DNA of 64,000 bases from Deltaproteobacteria bacterium (lineage in GTDB: Bacteria > Desulfobacterota > Binatia > UBA1149 > JAJCZL01), in contig JAJCZL010000078.1 of NCBI GenBank assembly GCA_029262415.1, positions 43,032-107,031 on the forward strand. Direction: 5' to 3'. Of this stretch, positions 1-8,466 are shown piece after piece (the stretch's first letter is position 1; every line of letters starts with the position of its first letter). The notes beneath the pieces are model-generated. The model worked only from the letters and a program-made list of their open reading frames with translations. It was not told the origin of the DNA and made no database searches. Both the position numbers and the translations under genes were made by a program.

Positions 1-1
1 G

Positions 2-1147
2 GCTGCCGGGCGCCAAGCCGCGCTGATGGCTCCAACTGAACTGCTCGCCGAGCAGCACGCCAACACGATGCGCCCTTGGGCCGGCCAGGAGAAGCTCCAA
101 CTCGCCTTACTCAGTGGTAATCTGCCTGCCGCAGAGGCATGCCGGGTGCGCAGCGCGGTCGCGGCCGGTGAAGTCGACATCGTCGTTGGTACGCACGCGC
201 TCGTCCAGGAGAGCACCGAGTTCGCGCGGCTGGGGCTGGCTATCGTGGATGAGCAGCACCGCTTTGGGGTCATGCAGAGGGCCGCCCTGAAAGGTTCGGA
301 TGCCGATACCTTGTTACTTTCGGCAACTCCGATCCCGAGGACACTCTCACTGGTACTGTTCGGCGACGTTGACGTCTCGCTGCTCGACGAGTTACCTCCA
401 GGCCGTAAGCCGGTTACCACTCGGGTGATCCGGGCTAGCGCGCGTGAGCGCCTACACGAGCGCATGGCGGCTGCGATGAAGCGCGGCTCGCAGTGCTACA
501 TCGTCTATCCATTGGTCGAGGAGTCCGAGGCGATGGATCTTGCCGATGCGACCTCGATGGCCGAAGAACTGCGCAAGACTTCATTTCACGGGTTCAGCGT
601 CGGGTTGCTGCACGGTCGCATGAAGAGCGTCGAGAAGGACGCAGTCATGCGCTCGTTTCGTGCCGGCGAAATAGATTGCCTGGTTGCCACCACGGTGATC
701 GAGGTCGGTATCGATGTCCCCAACGCGACGATCATGGTTATCGAGCATCCCGAGCGGTTCGGCCTCGCCCAACTCCATCAACTGAGAGGACGGGTCGGGC
801 GTGGCCAGGAAGAGTCGTTTTGCTGTCTGGTGGCCGATCGCAGTCTCGGTCCGGACTCTTACGAGCGACTGCGTATTCTCGAGTCAACTCCGGACGGTTT
901 TGATGTTGCAGAAGCGGATCTCAAGCTGCGTGGTCCCGGCGAATATCTCGGCACCCGTCAGGCCGGCGCCCCGGCGTTTCGCGCCGCGAACTTGGTACGT
1001 GACGCAGCCCTGCTCGAGCAAGCGCGCGACGAGGCGGCAAAGTGGTTATACAAGGATCCGCGCTTGGAACGCGACGAGTCGCGGGCGTTGCGCAGCGCGA
1101 TCGAGAGACGCTTCGGCGACAAGCTCGATCTTGCCGCGGTCGGCTGA
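2..1147 (+). CDS. recG: ATP-dependent DNA helicase RecG, C-terminal part (5' end outside window)
   Basis: RecG remodels stalled replication forks and branch-migrates Holliday junctions in the cytoplasm. The reading frame is open from base 2, so only the C-terminal 381 or so residues are present and the wedge domain and Walker A lie outside the window. Visible SF2 helicase motifs in order are motif Ia (MAPTELLAEQH, near residue 9), the DEQH box followed by RFGV (near residue 83), motif III SATPIPRTL and motif VI QLRGRVGRG. The RecG-specific C-terminal signature LRGPGEYLGTRQAG follows. The internal ATG at 26 falls inside motif Ia and is not the true start. The gene converges on the next, minus-strand gene, leaving 12 nt between them. 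Identification is firm. Confidence 0.95.
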   Translation, partial: AAGRQAALMAPTELLAEQHANTMRPWAGQEKLQLALLSGNLPAAEACRVRSAVAAGEVDIVVGTHALVQESTEFARLGLAIVDEQHRFGVMQRAALKGSDADTLLLSATPIPRTLSLVLFGDVDVSLLDELPPGRKPVTTRVIRASARERLHERMAAAMKRGSQCYIVYPLVEESEAMDLADATSMAEELRKTSFHGFSVGLLHGRMKSVEKDAVMRSFRAGEIDCLVATTVIEVGIDVPNATIMVIEHPERFGLAQLHQLRGRVGRGQEESFCCLVADRSLGPDSYERLRILESTPDGFDVAEADLKLRGPGEYLGTRQAGAPAFRAANLVRDAALLEQARDEAAKWLYKDPRLERDESRALRSAIERRFGDKLDLAAVG

Positions 1148-1159
1148 CCTAGCGGCTGT

Positions 1160-2224
1160 TCACGGCAGGGGGAAGACACCGGTGACGACGATCAGCCCTT
1201 GCGCGGGTGTGACGGGAGCGAAGTCTTCGTCGACAGCTTCGATGACTCGTATGCTGAAGTCTCTCGGGGTAGGTGCTCGGACAGCGGCGCGCATGACGCA
1301 CGTGGTGACGACCAACGGTGCGTTTAGGACGTCGACAGAAGCGACTCCGATACGCAGCAGTTTCGCGCGATCGCATCCCGGCTGACCCGGTGCCGTACAG
1401 TTGTTGAAACCCATGATAGCCGTCATCTCCGCACCGGCCGTGCACTGAACCGCACCGCCTTGTCCTTGAAAACTCCCTGGCGCGCGTGCGTAGTCGACCT
1501 CGAACTGGATCGAAGAGACGGCCGCTGTCGATGCCAACGCAATCTCGACGCCGTAGCGGTCACCGTCGACGCATCCGCTGCCGGCGCAGCTCACGCCGGG
1601 ATTGTTCGGGAGCGTAGGCGTTGTGACCGGTACGAAGGTCGTCGTGCTCGATGCCGGGAGTTCGGCGCAGTCTACCGCTGAGACAATGACACCGAGACCC
1701 GGTTCGTCGGTCCTGCCGTTGGAGAAGAACGTAACCGACGGATTGAAACTGTCCTCGGCAGCACGGCGGTAGGTACGGAACCGGCAGACCGCGAGGTCGT
1801 TGGCTCCGGCACGAACGGCGTTGGAATCGAAATTTACGCGTAAGACTCGTTGGTCGTAACTGCAATGCGTGTCGTCAGAGGTGCACACGCCGTCGCTGGT
1901 CAGAACGTGCGCCCCGGGGGCAGTCGCTCGGCACGAGTTGGCCGTCTGGTTTTCGCCGTAGCCCAGGCCTGCGGGGTAGACGATGTCGAAGGAGAAATCG
2001 CGGAAGGCGGTTTCGCCCTTGCTGCGCAGATACACCTCGCAGCTATGGGTTGCGGGAAGGCGCCCGGCCAGCATGCCACCTGAGGCGGATACCGTTGCGT
2101 TGTCAGATGCTGCGGCCGAGCCATCGCCGCAGCCTTGCATCGATAGCGTCGCGGCGATCAGCGCGATGCAATACAGACCGGCGAGCACGCGGTCTAGGGT
2201 GTGCCACTCTTCGTGGGCACGCAC
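1160..2224 (-). CDS. Predicted secreted lipoprotein with two cohesin-like domains
   Basis: This 354-aa protein of unknown function is probably exported and lipid-anchored. The GTG start at 2224 is chosen because it puts a hydrophobic segment (residues 13-29) directly before a lipobox-like LSMQGC with Cys32. The frame stays open a further 100 codons upstream, but that stretch has no recognisable protein character. The mature part shows two similar beta-rich modules, one with FSFDIVYPAGLG and one with IQFEVDYARAPG. Each is followed by a Cys pair and an AVCRFRT- or TTCVMRA-like strand, as in cohesin-like extracellular modules. No catalytic motif is seen. Binding or structural roles at the surface are guesses; the start is uncertain. 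Confidence 0.6.
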   Translation of the reverse strand: MRAHEEWHTLDRVLAGLYCIALIAATLSMQGCGDGSAAASDNATVSASGGMLAGRLPATHSCEVYLRSKGETAFRDFSFDIVYPAGLGYGENQTANSCRATAPGAHVLTSDGVCTSDDTHCSYDQRVLRVNFDSNAVRAGANDLAVCRFRTYRRAAEDSFNPSVTFFSNGRTDEPGLGVIVSAVDCAELPASSTTTFVPVTTPTLPNNPGVSCAGSGCVDGDRYGVEIALASTAAVSSIQFEVDYARAPGSFQGQGGAVQCTAGAEMTAIMGFNNCTAPGQPGCDRAKLLRIGVASVDVLNAPLVVTTCVMRAAVRAPTPRDFSIRVIEAVDEDFAPVTPAQGLIVVTGVFPLP

Positions 2225-2536
2225 CTTCCATCCGTTGCGTATTTCTAAGTTGACTGAGTGAGGAGAAACCCGCTTCACGATGGCGTTGACTGTTGCGCCA
2301 TCGTGACCGGGCAACAAGACCCGACCGGGGGGCAAACGCGCGATCGTTACAGTTTCGACAGTTCCACCGGTAATTTCGACCAAGTGCTTGCGGAACCAAT
2401 TGTAGGAGCGTGTGTAGAGTGCGAATCGGTAATCCAGCGCCGCACAGGCGGGAGCAGGGTCCGGGCGGCGAAGGCGCGCCCGGTGTCCTTGCGGGTGCGA
2501 CCAGGCCCGCGGAATCACCGGCACACCGAGGGCGAC
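2225..2536. other. Intergenic stretch without a supported gene
   Basis: These 312 bases lie between the lipoprotein gene and the stop codon of the terC-like gene, both on the minus strand. The lipoprotein frame remains open through most of it, and a plus-strand frame is open too. Neither translation has a signal peptide, a known motif or a plausible ribosome binding site. It probably holds the lipoprotein promoter and leader. Confidence 0.4.
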
Positions 2537-3310
2537 TTATGTGCCGGCTCCGTCCTTTGGATCGTCAGTCTCCCACACGTAGCGGTCGTGAAGCCTGACC
2601 GGCGGGGTTGCGACGCCCCGCAAGCGAAGATTGAGCATCTCGACGAAGACCGAGAATGCGAAGGCAAAGTATATGTAACCCTTGGGTATGTGGCGGTCTA
2701 GGCCGTCGGCGATCAAGGCCATGCCTATGAGCAACAGAAAGCTCAGCGCCAATACCGTCACGGTGGGGTGACGTTCGACAAACTCGCCGACGGGACGCGC
2801 AAAGAACATCATGAGGATTACCGCGAGTACGACCGCGGCGATCATGATTCCGAGCGCTTCGGCCATCCCGATCGCGGTGATCACCGAGTCGAGTGAGAAT
2901 ACGATGTCGAGTATCATGATCTGCACAACCGTGGCTGCGAAGTCGGATGGCGTGGTGCCTGCATGGCCGTGCTGCTCGCCCTCGAGTTTGTCGTGGATTT
3001 CGTAGGTGGCCTTGGCGATGAGAAACAGCCCGCCGACGAGCATGATCATATCGCGCCCGGATATCTCGTTTTCCAGCATGGTAAACAGAGGCGTGGTTAG
3101 GCGCATCACCCATGCGATTGAGGCCAGCAGGGCGATCCGCATGAACATTGCGCCGAACAGGCCTAAGCGCCTGGCACGCTCGCGCTGCGCGGCGGGTAGT
3201 TTGGAGGCGAGGATAGAGATGAAGATGATGTTGTCGATGCCGAGGACGAGTTCGAGTCCGGTCAGCGTAGTGAGTGCGACCCAGGCGTGGGGTTCGGTGA
3301 TCCAGTCCAT
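2537..3310 (-). CDS. TerC family integral membrane protein
   Basis: This is a 257-aa polytopic inner-membrane protein of the TerC/Alx family, whose members are linked to manganese efflux and tellurite or alkaline stress. The diagnostic N-terminal segment LELVLGIDNIIFIS and the internal ILDIVFSLDSVITAIGMA repeat carry the two Asp residues conserved in the family's metal site. About seven transmembrane helices are visible. The start at 3310 (MDWITEP) is preceded by an AGGGGG ribosome binding site; the longer open frame upstream overlaps the divergent gene and looks noncoding. The following CorA-type gene is divergent across 139 bp, so the two may share a control region for metal homeostasis. 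Confidence 0.85.
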   Translation of the reverse strand: MDWITEPHAWVALTTLTGLELVLGIDNIIFISILASKLPAAQRERARRLGLFGAMFMRIALLASIAWVMRLTTPLFTMLENEISGRDMIMLVGGLFLIAKATYEIHDKLEGEQHGHAGTTPSDFAATVVQIMILDIVFSLDSVITAIGMAEALGIMIAAVVLAVILMMFFARPVGEFVERHPTVTVLALSFLLLIGMALIADGLDRHIPKGYIYFAFAFSVFVEMLNLRLRGVATPPVRLHDRYVWETDDPKDGAGT

Positions 3311-3449
3311 TGGCCCCCTATAGCGACGCGCCCGGTCGGGCTCAATTGCCAAGAACTTGCCTCGCGGCGAGGCATCGTGCGATGCTGGCTCGGGGATGGG
3401 TCGCCGCGGGTTGGCCGGGACGATCGTTGCAGCGAGCGAGGTGTGAAGG

Positions 3450-4424
3450 ATGTCGGAAGAAAACGGACTGATTGCGGCTTTTGTCCTGGACGGCAAGGGC
3501 GGGGCACGTGAACTCGACTGGGAAGGGGTAGCGGCCTGGACGCCGGGTGACGGCGTGTTGTGGGTCCACCTCTCGCGTGCGGCCGAGCAAGCCCAGAACT
3601 GGGTTCGTGAGCACAGTGGATTCGATCAGTTTGGCGCCGGCATGCTTTTGGAAGAGGACAGCCGACCGCGGGTCACAGCCCACGACGGAGCCCTCTTCGT
3701 CAATCTGCGCGGCGTCAATCTAAATCCGGGAGAAAACCCCGAGGATATGGTCGCCTTGCGGATGTGCATCGAGAGCCGTCGAGTCGTTACCAGCCGCACG
3801 CGGAAATTGATGGCGGTCCAAGAGGTTCGCGACAACTTGGCGCAGGGTCTCGGCCCTAAGGACGCGGGCGAGATACTTGTCGACCTTGCCGCTGGGCTTG
3901 TTGAAAGGATGGGCCCAATCGTATCCGACCTCGACGATAAGGTCAGCGACCTCGAAGACAAACTCATAGATACGGGTTTGTCGGAGGTACGCGCAGTGCT
4001 CGGATCCTTGCGGCGTCAGGCCATCGCGCTGCGCCGCTACCTGGCACCTCAGCGCGACGTGATGGCGAGGCTTCAAACCGAACGGACCTCACTGCTGGAG
4101 GAGACCGAACGCTACCACTGTCGGGAGATTGCCGACCGAGTCACGCGCTACGTCGAAGATCTTGATGCGGTGCGTGAACGTGCCGCGGTCATCCAAGAAG
4201 AGGTCCAGTCGCAGTTGTCCGACCGGCTTAACGCGAACATGTACCTGCTCTCGGTGGTTGCTTCGATTTTCTTGCCGCTCGGCTTCATCACCGGGCTGTT
4301 CGGAATCAATGTCGGCGGCATGCCGGGTGTCGATAGTGACAGCGCGTTCACCGTTGTGACTGTTTCTCTGGTAGTGCTGGTGCTCATACAGATCTGGGTT
4401 TTCCGCAAAAAGAAGATCATCTGA
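3450..4424 (+). CDS. zntB: CorA/ZntB family divalent cation transporter
   Basis: This 324-aa protein has a large cytosolic N-terminal domain, a long coiled-coil helix (about residues 150-270) and two C-terminal transmembrane helices with a short periplasmic loop, which is the CorA fold. The signature between the helices is GIN (residues 285-287) followed by VGGMPG. Most magnesium CorAs carry GMN; GIN-VGG is typical of the ZntB zinc branch, which works as a proton-coupled zinc importer. The gene starts with ATG after GAGGTGTGAAGG. It is divergent from the terC-like gene. The branch assignment is good; the ion actually moved is inferred. Confidence 0.82.
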   Translation: MSEENGLIAAFVLDGKGGARELDWEGVAAWTPGDGVLWVHLSRAAEQAQNWVREHSGFDQFGAGMLLEEDSRPRVTAHDGALFVNLRGVNLNPGENPEDMVALRMCIESRRVVTSRTRKLMAVQEVRDNLAQGLGPKDAGEILVDLAAGLVERMGPIVSDLDDKVSDLEDKLIDTGLSEVRAVLGSLRRQAIALRRYLAPQRDVMARLQTERTSLLEETERYHCREIADRVTRYVEDLDAVRERAAVIQEEVQSQLSDRLNANMYLLSVVASIFLPLGFITGLFGINVGGMPGVDSDSAFTVVTVSLVVLVLIQIWVFRKKKII

Positions 4425-4568
4425 GCCTCAATCCGGCTCACCGCGCCGCATTGACTTGACAGCCCGAGGCGATGGTGGCGCTATGAACGCTCCGGGCGTT
4501 TGGGCCGCCCGTCTACGGTATCGCAGGCCGCTCGGAAGACGGCTCGCTGCGGGGGAGAGGGTTGGAGA

Positions 4569-6158
4569 GTGAAGGTAGCGTTCTTAAAACCGCCGATCGG
4601 CGGAATTCTCGGTCTTGAAATGTTGACCTTCGTCGAGCCTCTCGGGCTCGAATGCGTGGCCGGTGCCCTTGAACCAGACGGTCACGAGTGTCTCATCGTC
4701 GATATGCGAATCGACGGCGAATCGGTCGGCATGGATAAATGCATTCGCTTCGAGCCCGCTATCGTCGGCCTCCAGTGCAACTTCACCACCGAGAGGAACC
4801 GCACCATGGTGCTCGCCCGTCGCGTGCGTGAGGTGCTCCCCGATGTGTTCATCGTGGTGGGTGGTCACGATGCGGCACGCGACCCGGCGTGGTTCAGCAA
4901 TCCCGTTGTCGATTGCGTGGTCGTAGGTGACGGAGAGGTTATCATCCCGGCGCTCGTTGATGCGGTTGAACGCGGCGGCTCGCTTGCCGAGGTGCCGGGC
5001 ATCGCTGTGAACGGCGCGACAGGGCAACAGCACACCATGCCGGCGCCCAACCGAGGGCCTCTCGACGAGCTGCCGATGCCCGCCAGGCATCTAATCAAAG
5101 ACTACGCGAGCGAATACTACATCAACTTCCGCAAGCCGCTCGCGTTGCTCGAGACCGCGCGCGGTTGCCCCTATCGCTGTAATTTTTGCTCGGTCTGGAA
5201 GTTCCACGAGAAGACCTTTCGCGAGAAATCCTGTGAGCGGGTCATTCAAGAGCTCGAACAGATCGATGCGCCGAACGTCTTCATTGTTGACGATATTTTC
5301 TGGCTGAACCCGCGTCGTGGGCTGGAGATGGCCCAGCAGCTCAAGGCCTCGGGGATTCGCAAGTACTACACCGTGCAGACGCGGACCGACATTATTGTTC
5401 GCCATCCGGAATTGATCGAGGCGTGGGCCGAGTGCGGTGATCTCGCGATCTTTCTCGGCGTCGAGAGCGTCAGCGACGAAGGGTTGATGGCAGTCAACAA
5501 GAACAACTCGGCAGACAACAACGTGCGCGCGATCAAGATCCTCAAGGACCTCGGCGTCGGGTTCACCTGCAATTTCATTGTTGACCCGGGGTGGGAGCGC
5601 GCGGATTTCACTAAACTGCGCGAATGGATTGACCGCAACACGGCCTACAACAGCGGCTTCTCCGTCCTCACGCCGCTACCGGGCACCGACCTTTGGGACT
5701 CGGCCAAGGGTAATGTGACGACGCACGATTGGGAGATGTTCGATCTTATCCATACCGTGCTGCCGACCAGGCTGCCGCTCGAAGAATTCTACGACGAGTA
5801 CGCGAAGCTGTGGGACTGGTCGCTTCAGGTTCGCTACAAGCACCGCGGCAAGGCCAAGACTTACGTGCAGATGTTGGGCGCGCTCGCCACCGGCAAGGTT
5901 AGCTTCAGTGCGATTCGCAACGGCATGAACATCGCTAAGGTCTTTTCCGATCCCAAGACCTTCCTCGAAGCGCACAAGAACCAGTCGCCACCGTCGGCGG
6001 AGATGCCCGAGGCCTCCGTGCCCATTGTGGCGACAGTCGCGGCTGGTGCCTCCGGTCGAACCGTCGCAGCTGGGGCGGCGCCGGCGGGCCCGGCAAGCGC
6101 GCAGGCCGACAAGAAATCGACCGTCGAAGCGGGCGCAGGCCCGGCCGTTTCCGCCTGA
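4569..6158 (+). CDS. hpnR: B12-binding radical SAM protein, probable hopanoid C-3 methylase (HpnR-like)
   Basis: This 529-aa protein joins an N-terminal cobalamin-binding Rossmann domain (roughly residues 1-150) to a radical SAM domain with the [4Fe-4S] motif CPYRCNFC (C200, C204, C207). It therefore belongs to the cobalamin-dependent class B methylase-like radical SAM enzymes. The FCSVWKFHEK segment and overall length fit HpnR, which methylates hopanoids at C-3 in the membrane. That assignment rests on family resemblance only; no squalene-hopene cyclase lies in the window. The B12 domain lacks a DxHxxG motif, as is usual in this class. Residues after about 480 are an Ala/Pro-rich low-complexity tail. 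The GTG start at 4569 follows GGGGAGAGG; the longer open frame to 4500 has no such site. Confidence 0.6.
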   Translation: MKVAFLKPPIGGILGLEMLTFVEPLGLECVAGALEPDGHECLIVDMRIDGESVGMDKCIRFEPAIVGLQCNFTTERNRTMVLARRVREVLPDVFIVVGGHDAARDPAWFSNPVVDCVVVGDGEVIIPALVDAVERGGSLAEVPGIAVNGATGQQHTMPAPNRGPLDELPMPARHLIKDYASEYYINFRKPLALLETARGCPYRCNFCSVWKFHEKTFREKSCERVIQELEQIDAPNVFIVDDIFWLNPRRGLEMAQQLKASGIRKYYTVQTRTDIIVRHPELIEAWAECGDLAIFLGVESVSDEGLMAVNKNNSADNNVRAIKILKDLGVGFTCNFIVDPGWERADFTKLREWIDRNTAYNSGFSVLTPLPGTDLWDSAKGNVTTHDWEMFDLIHTVLPTRLPLEEFYDEYAKLWDWSLQVRYKHRGKAKTYVQMLGALATGKVSFSAIRNGMNIAKVFSDPKTFLEAHKNQSPPSAEMPEASVPIVATVAAGASGRTVAAGAAPAGPASAQADKKSTVEAGAGPAVSA

Positions 6159-6195
6159 GTCTGCTTGACTCGATCCGACTTAAACAGGGGCTTGG

Positions 6196-6223
6196 TTGAA
6201 AGCCGCCCGGGTTGAAATATAAA
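6196..6223 (+). promoter_or_regulatory. Putative sigma70-type promoter for lipA
   Basis: The -35 box TTGAAA (6196-6201) and the -10 box TATAAA (6218-6223) each match the consensus at 5 of 6 positions and are separated by 16 bp. This is one of the best such pairs seen in the window. The predicted start of transcription is near 6230, giving lipA a leader of about 23 nt. The hairpin at 6221-6239 overlaps the start site. Confidence 0.5.
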
Positions 6224-6239
6224 GGTCGGCTAGACCTTT
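6221..6239 (+). terminator. Hairpin with T-rich 3' arm, possible terminator of the upstream radical SAM gene
   Basis: AAAGGTC (6221-6227), a 5-nt loop and GACCTTT (6233-6239) form a perfect 7-bp stem ending in TTTT. It lies 62 nt downstream of the upstream stop codon. It could terminate that transcript, or act as an operator because it overlaps the predicted lipA promoter. Confidence 0.4.
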
Positions 6240-6252
6240 TCGGTCCGGGACA

Positions 6253-7191
6253 ATGCACACTGCTGACGTAACGCGCCTGCCGCCTTGGGTGGCGAACAAA
6301 ACCGGACTCCTCGGTCCCGGCAACGACCTTAAGCGCCGTCTGCGCCGCGCAAAGCTCGTCACGGTGTGCGAAGAGGCGCGCTGCCCGAACCTCGGCGAGT
6401 GTTTCAGCCGCGGCACCGCCACCTTCATGATCCTTGGCGACACCTGCACCCGTCGGTGCGGTTTCTGTTCGGTCAAAACCGGTCGTCCGTCGGCGCCCGA
6501 AGCCGACGAGGCGAATCGTATCGCCGAGGCCGCCGCTGTGATGGGATTGCGTTATGTGGTGCTCACTACGGTCGCCCGCGATGATCTCGAAGACCAAGGA
6601 GCAGGGCAGTTCGCACGTTGTATCTCCGCGCTTCGCACGCGCATTCCGTGGGTTGAGGTCGAGGTGCTCAGCGCAGATCTTGGCGGCAGATGCGATCTCA
6701 TCGGCCGCGTCATCGAGGCGCGGCCCGAGGTGTTCGGCCACAACGTGGAAACCGTCCGCCGGCTTACACCCTCCGTGCGCGGTCGCGCCGGCTACGAAAG
6801 ATCTTTGCAGGTGCTACACACGGCAGGTCTACTAGCCGCAAATCTCGACGACGGCCGCACGCAGGTTAAGACCGGTTTGATGGTCGGGCTCGGGGAAACC
6901 AGAGCCGAGATCAGCGAGACGCTCGCCGAAATACACGCGACCGGCTGCTCGCTGCTGACGGTTGGGCAGTACCTGCGACCGACGCGAGAGCAGATGCCTG
7001 TCGATCGCTACGTGGAGCCACGCGAATTTGATGAGATCGCGGTTGAGGCGCGCGAGATCGGGTTCAAAGAGGTCGCTTCAGGTCCCTTGGTGCGGTCGTC
7101 GTACCGCGCCGATCGTCTGTTCGCTGCAGCTGCGGCTGCAGCGCCGTCAGCGGCTGCTGCTGCGACGGACAACACGGGAGCGGCGGGCTAG
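6253..7191 (+). CDS. lipA: Lipoyl synthase
   Basis: LipA is a radical SAM enzyme that inserts two sulfurs into octanoylated lipoyl domains of 2-oxoacid dehydrogenases and GcvH. The protein is 312 aa. The auxiliary-cluster cysteines are C39, C44 and C50 ([12 protein letters not shown]), and the radical SAM motif is C65, C69 and C72 (CTRRCGFC). The C-terminal RSSY motif, whose Ser ligates the auxiliary cluster, is present near residue 285. After it comes an unusual tail of mostly alanine (about residues 294-312). No lipB or lpd is adjacent; the neighbour upstream is another radical SAM enzyme and downstream is the alaC-hom-thrC operon. Identification is firm. Confidence 0.96.
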   Translation: MHTADVTRLPPWVANKTGLLGPGNDLKRRLRRAKLVTVCEEARCPNLGECFSRGTATFMILGDTCTRRCGFCSVKTGRPSAPEADEANRIAEAAAVMGLRYVVLTTVARDDLEDQGAGQFARCISALRTRIPWVEVEVLSADLGGRCDLIGRVIEARPEVFGHNVETVRRLTPSVRGRAGYERSLQVLHTAGLLAANLDDGRTQVKTGLMVGLGETRAEISETLAEIHATGCSLLTVGQYLRPTREQMPVDRYVEPREFDEIAVEAREIGFKEVASGPLVRSSYRADRLFAAAAAAAPSAAAAATDNTGAAG

Positions 7192-7221
7192 GTTCAATCA
7201 ACAACCGGTCCGCCGCGTTGA

Positions 7222-7245
7222 GCCTCCTCGCTCTCGCGGGGAGGC
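7222..7245 (+). repeat. Stem-loop in the alaC leader
   Basis: GCCTCCTCGC (7222-7231), loop TCTC and GCGGGGAGGC (7236-7245) pair over 10 bp with a single T-G wobble. The hairpin sits between the lipA stop and the alaC start. With no T tract behind it, it is more likely an attenuation or mRNA-stability element than a simple terminator. Confidence 0.45.
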
Positions 7246-7279
7246 GCATCAGCGGTGCCGACCGGGCCGGAGGAATGGA

Positions 7280-8464
7280 ATGTCAACAGAGTTCAAACGA
7301 ATGCAGCGCCTGCCACCCTACGTGTTCAACGTAGTCGGTGAGCTAAAACAGCAAGCTCGCCGCAGAGGCGAGGACATTATCGACTTCGGGATGGGTAATC
7401 CCGACGGCGCTACTCCTGCGCACATCGTGGCCAAAGCCGACGAGGCGTTGCACAAGGCCAAAAACCACCGCTACTCGGTTTCGCGCGGCCTATACAAGCT
7501 GCGCCTTGCCGCCACCGCTTGGTACCAGCGTAAGTGGAATGTCGATCTCGACGCCGACACCGAAATGATCTGCACCATGGGAGCGAAAGAGGGGCTTGGC
7601 CATCTGGTGCTCTGCGTGATCGGGCCAGGCGACTCAGTGTTGTGTCCGTCGCCGACCTATCCGATCCATCAGTATTCGGCGATCATAGCGGGCGGCGATC
7701 TTCGTCACGTGCCGCTCATCCAAGGCGAAGACTTCTTTCAGTCGCTCGTCGATTCGATGCGCGACGCATGGCCGAAACCGAAGCTGCTGATCATCAGCTT
7801 TCCCTCCAACCCGACCACTGAAGTGGTGACTCTGGAGTTCTTCGAAAAGGTCGTCGAGTTTGCGCGTGAACACGAACTGCTGGTGATCCACGACAACGCG
7901 TACGCGGAGTTAACCTTCGACGGTTACGAAGCGCCGAGCTTTTTACAGGTGCCGGGTGCGCGCGAAGTCGGGGTGGAGATCTACACGCTGTCGAAAACCT
8001 ACAATATGCCCGGATGGCGTATCGGATTTGTTGCCGGCAACAAAGAAATGATTGCTGCGCTATCGCGTCTGAAGTCCTATTACGACTACGGTATGTTCGC
8101 GCCGATCCAGGTTGCGGGGATCGAGGCGCTGAACGGACCTCAGGACTGTGTCGCCGATATCTGTGAGATCTACAGGCAACGGCGCGACGACTTGGTCCGC
8201 GGGCTCGGGCGCATCGGCTGGGACGTCGCGCCGCCGAAGGCGACGATGTTTGTATGGGCGCAGATCCCCGAGGAGTTCCGCGCCTTGGGGTCGCTCGAGT
8301 TCACCAAATTGCTATTGAAAGAAGCCAAGGTTGCGGTGTCTCCTGGTATCGGCTTCGGACCCTACGGCGATGACTTCGTACGCTTCTCGCTGATCGAGAA
8401 CGACCATCGCACACGGCAGGCGATACGCGGAATTAAGAACGTACTCGGTGGGGCGGGGGCATAA
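7280..8464 (+). CDS. alaC: Alanine/glutamate-pyruvate aminotransferase, AlaC type
   Basis: This is a fold-type I PLP aminotransferase of 394 aa. It follows E. coli AlaC closely across its length, including the opening [14 protein letters not shown], the [10 protein letters not shown] block and the C-terminal [19 protein letters not shown] block. The PLP lysine is K239 in [11 protein letters not shown]. AlaC makes alanine from pyruvate and glutamate; the same subfamily is often encoded beside hom and thrC and may serve aspartate-family metabolism. The ATG at 7280 has AGGA just upstream; the frame is open further 5' but overlaps lipA. Only 2 nt separate it from hom, so the two are co-transcribed. 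Confidence 0.9.
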   Translation: MSTEFKRMQRLPPYVFNVVGELKQQARRRGEDIIDFGMGNPDGATPAHIVAKADEALHKAKNHRYSVSRGLYKLRLAATAWYQRKWNVDLDADTEMICTMGAKEGLGHLVLCVIGPGDSVLCPSPTYPIHQYSAIIAGGDLRHVPLIQGEDFFQSLVDSMRDAWPKPKLLIISFPSNPTTEVVTLEFFEKVVEFAREHELLVIHDNAYAELTFDGYEAPSFLQVPGAREVGVEIYTLSKTYNMPGWRIGFVAGNKEMIAALSRLKSYYDYGMFAPIQVAGIEALNGPQDCVADICEIYRQRRDDLVRGLGRIGWDVAPPKATMFVWAQIPEEFRALGSLEFTKLLLKEAKVAVSPGIGFGPYGDDFVRFSLIENDHRTRQAIRGIKNVLGGAGA

Positions 8465-8466
8465 AG

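Noticed and set aside
6962..7279. N-terminal extension of the aminotransferase
   Set aside because: It overlaps lipA in another frame; the family start matches the ATG at 7280.
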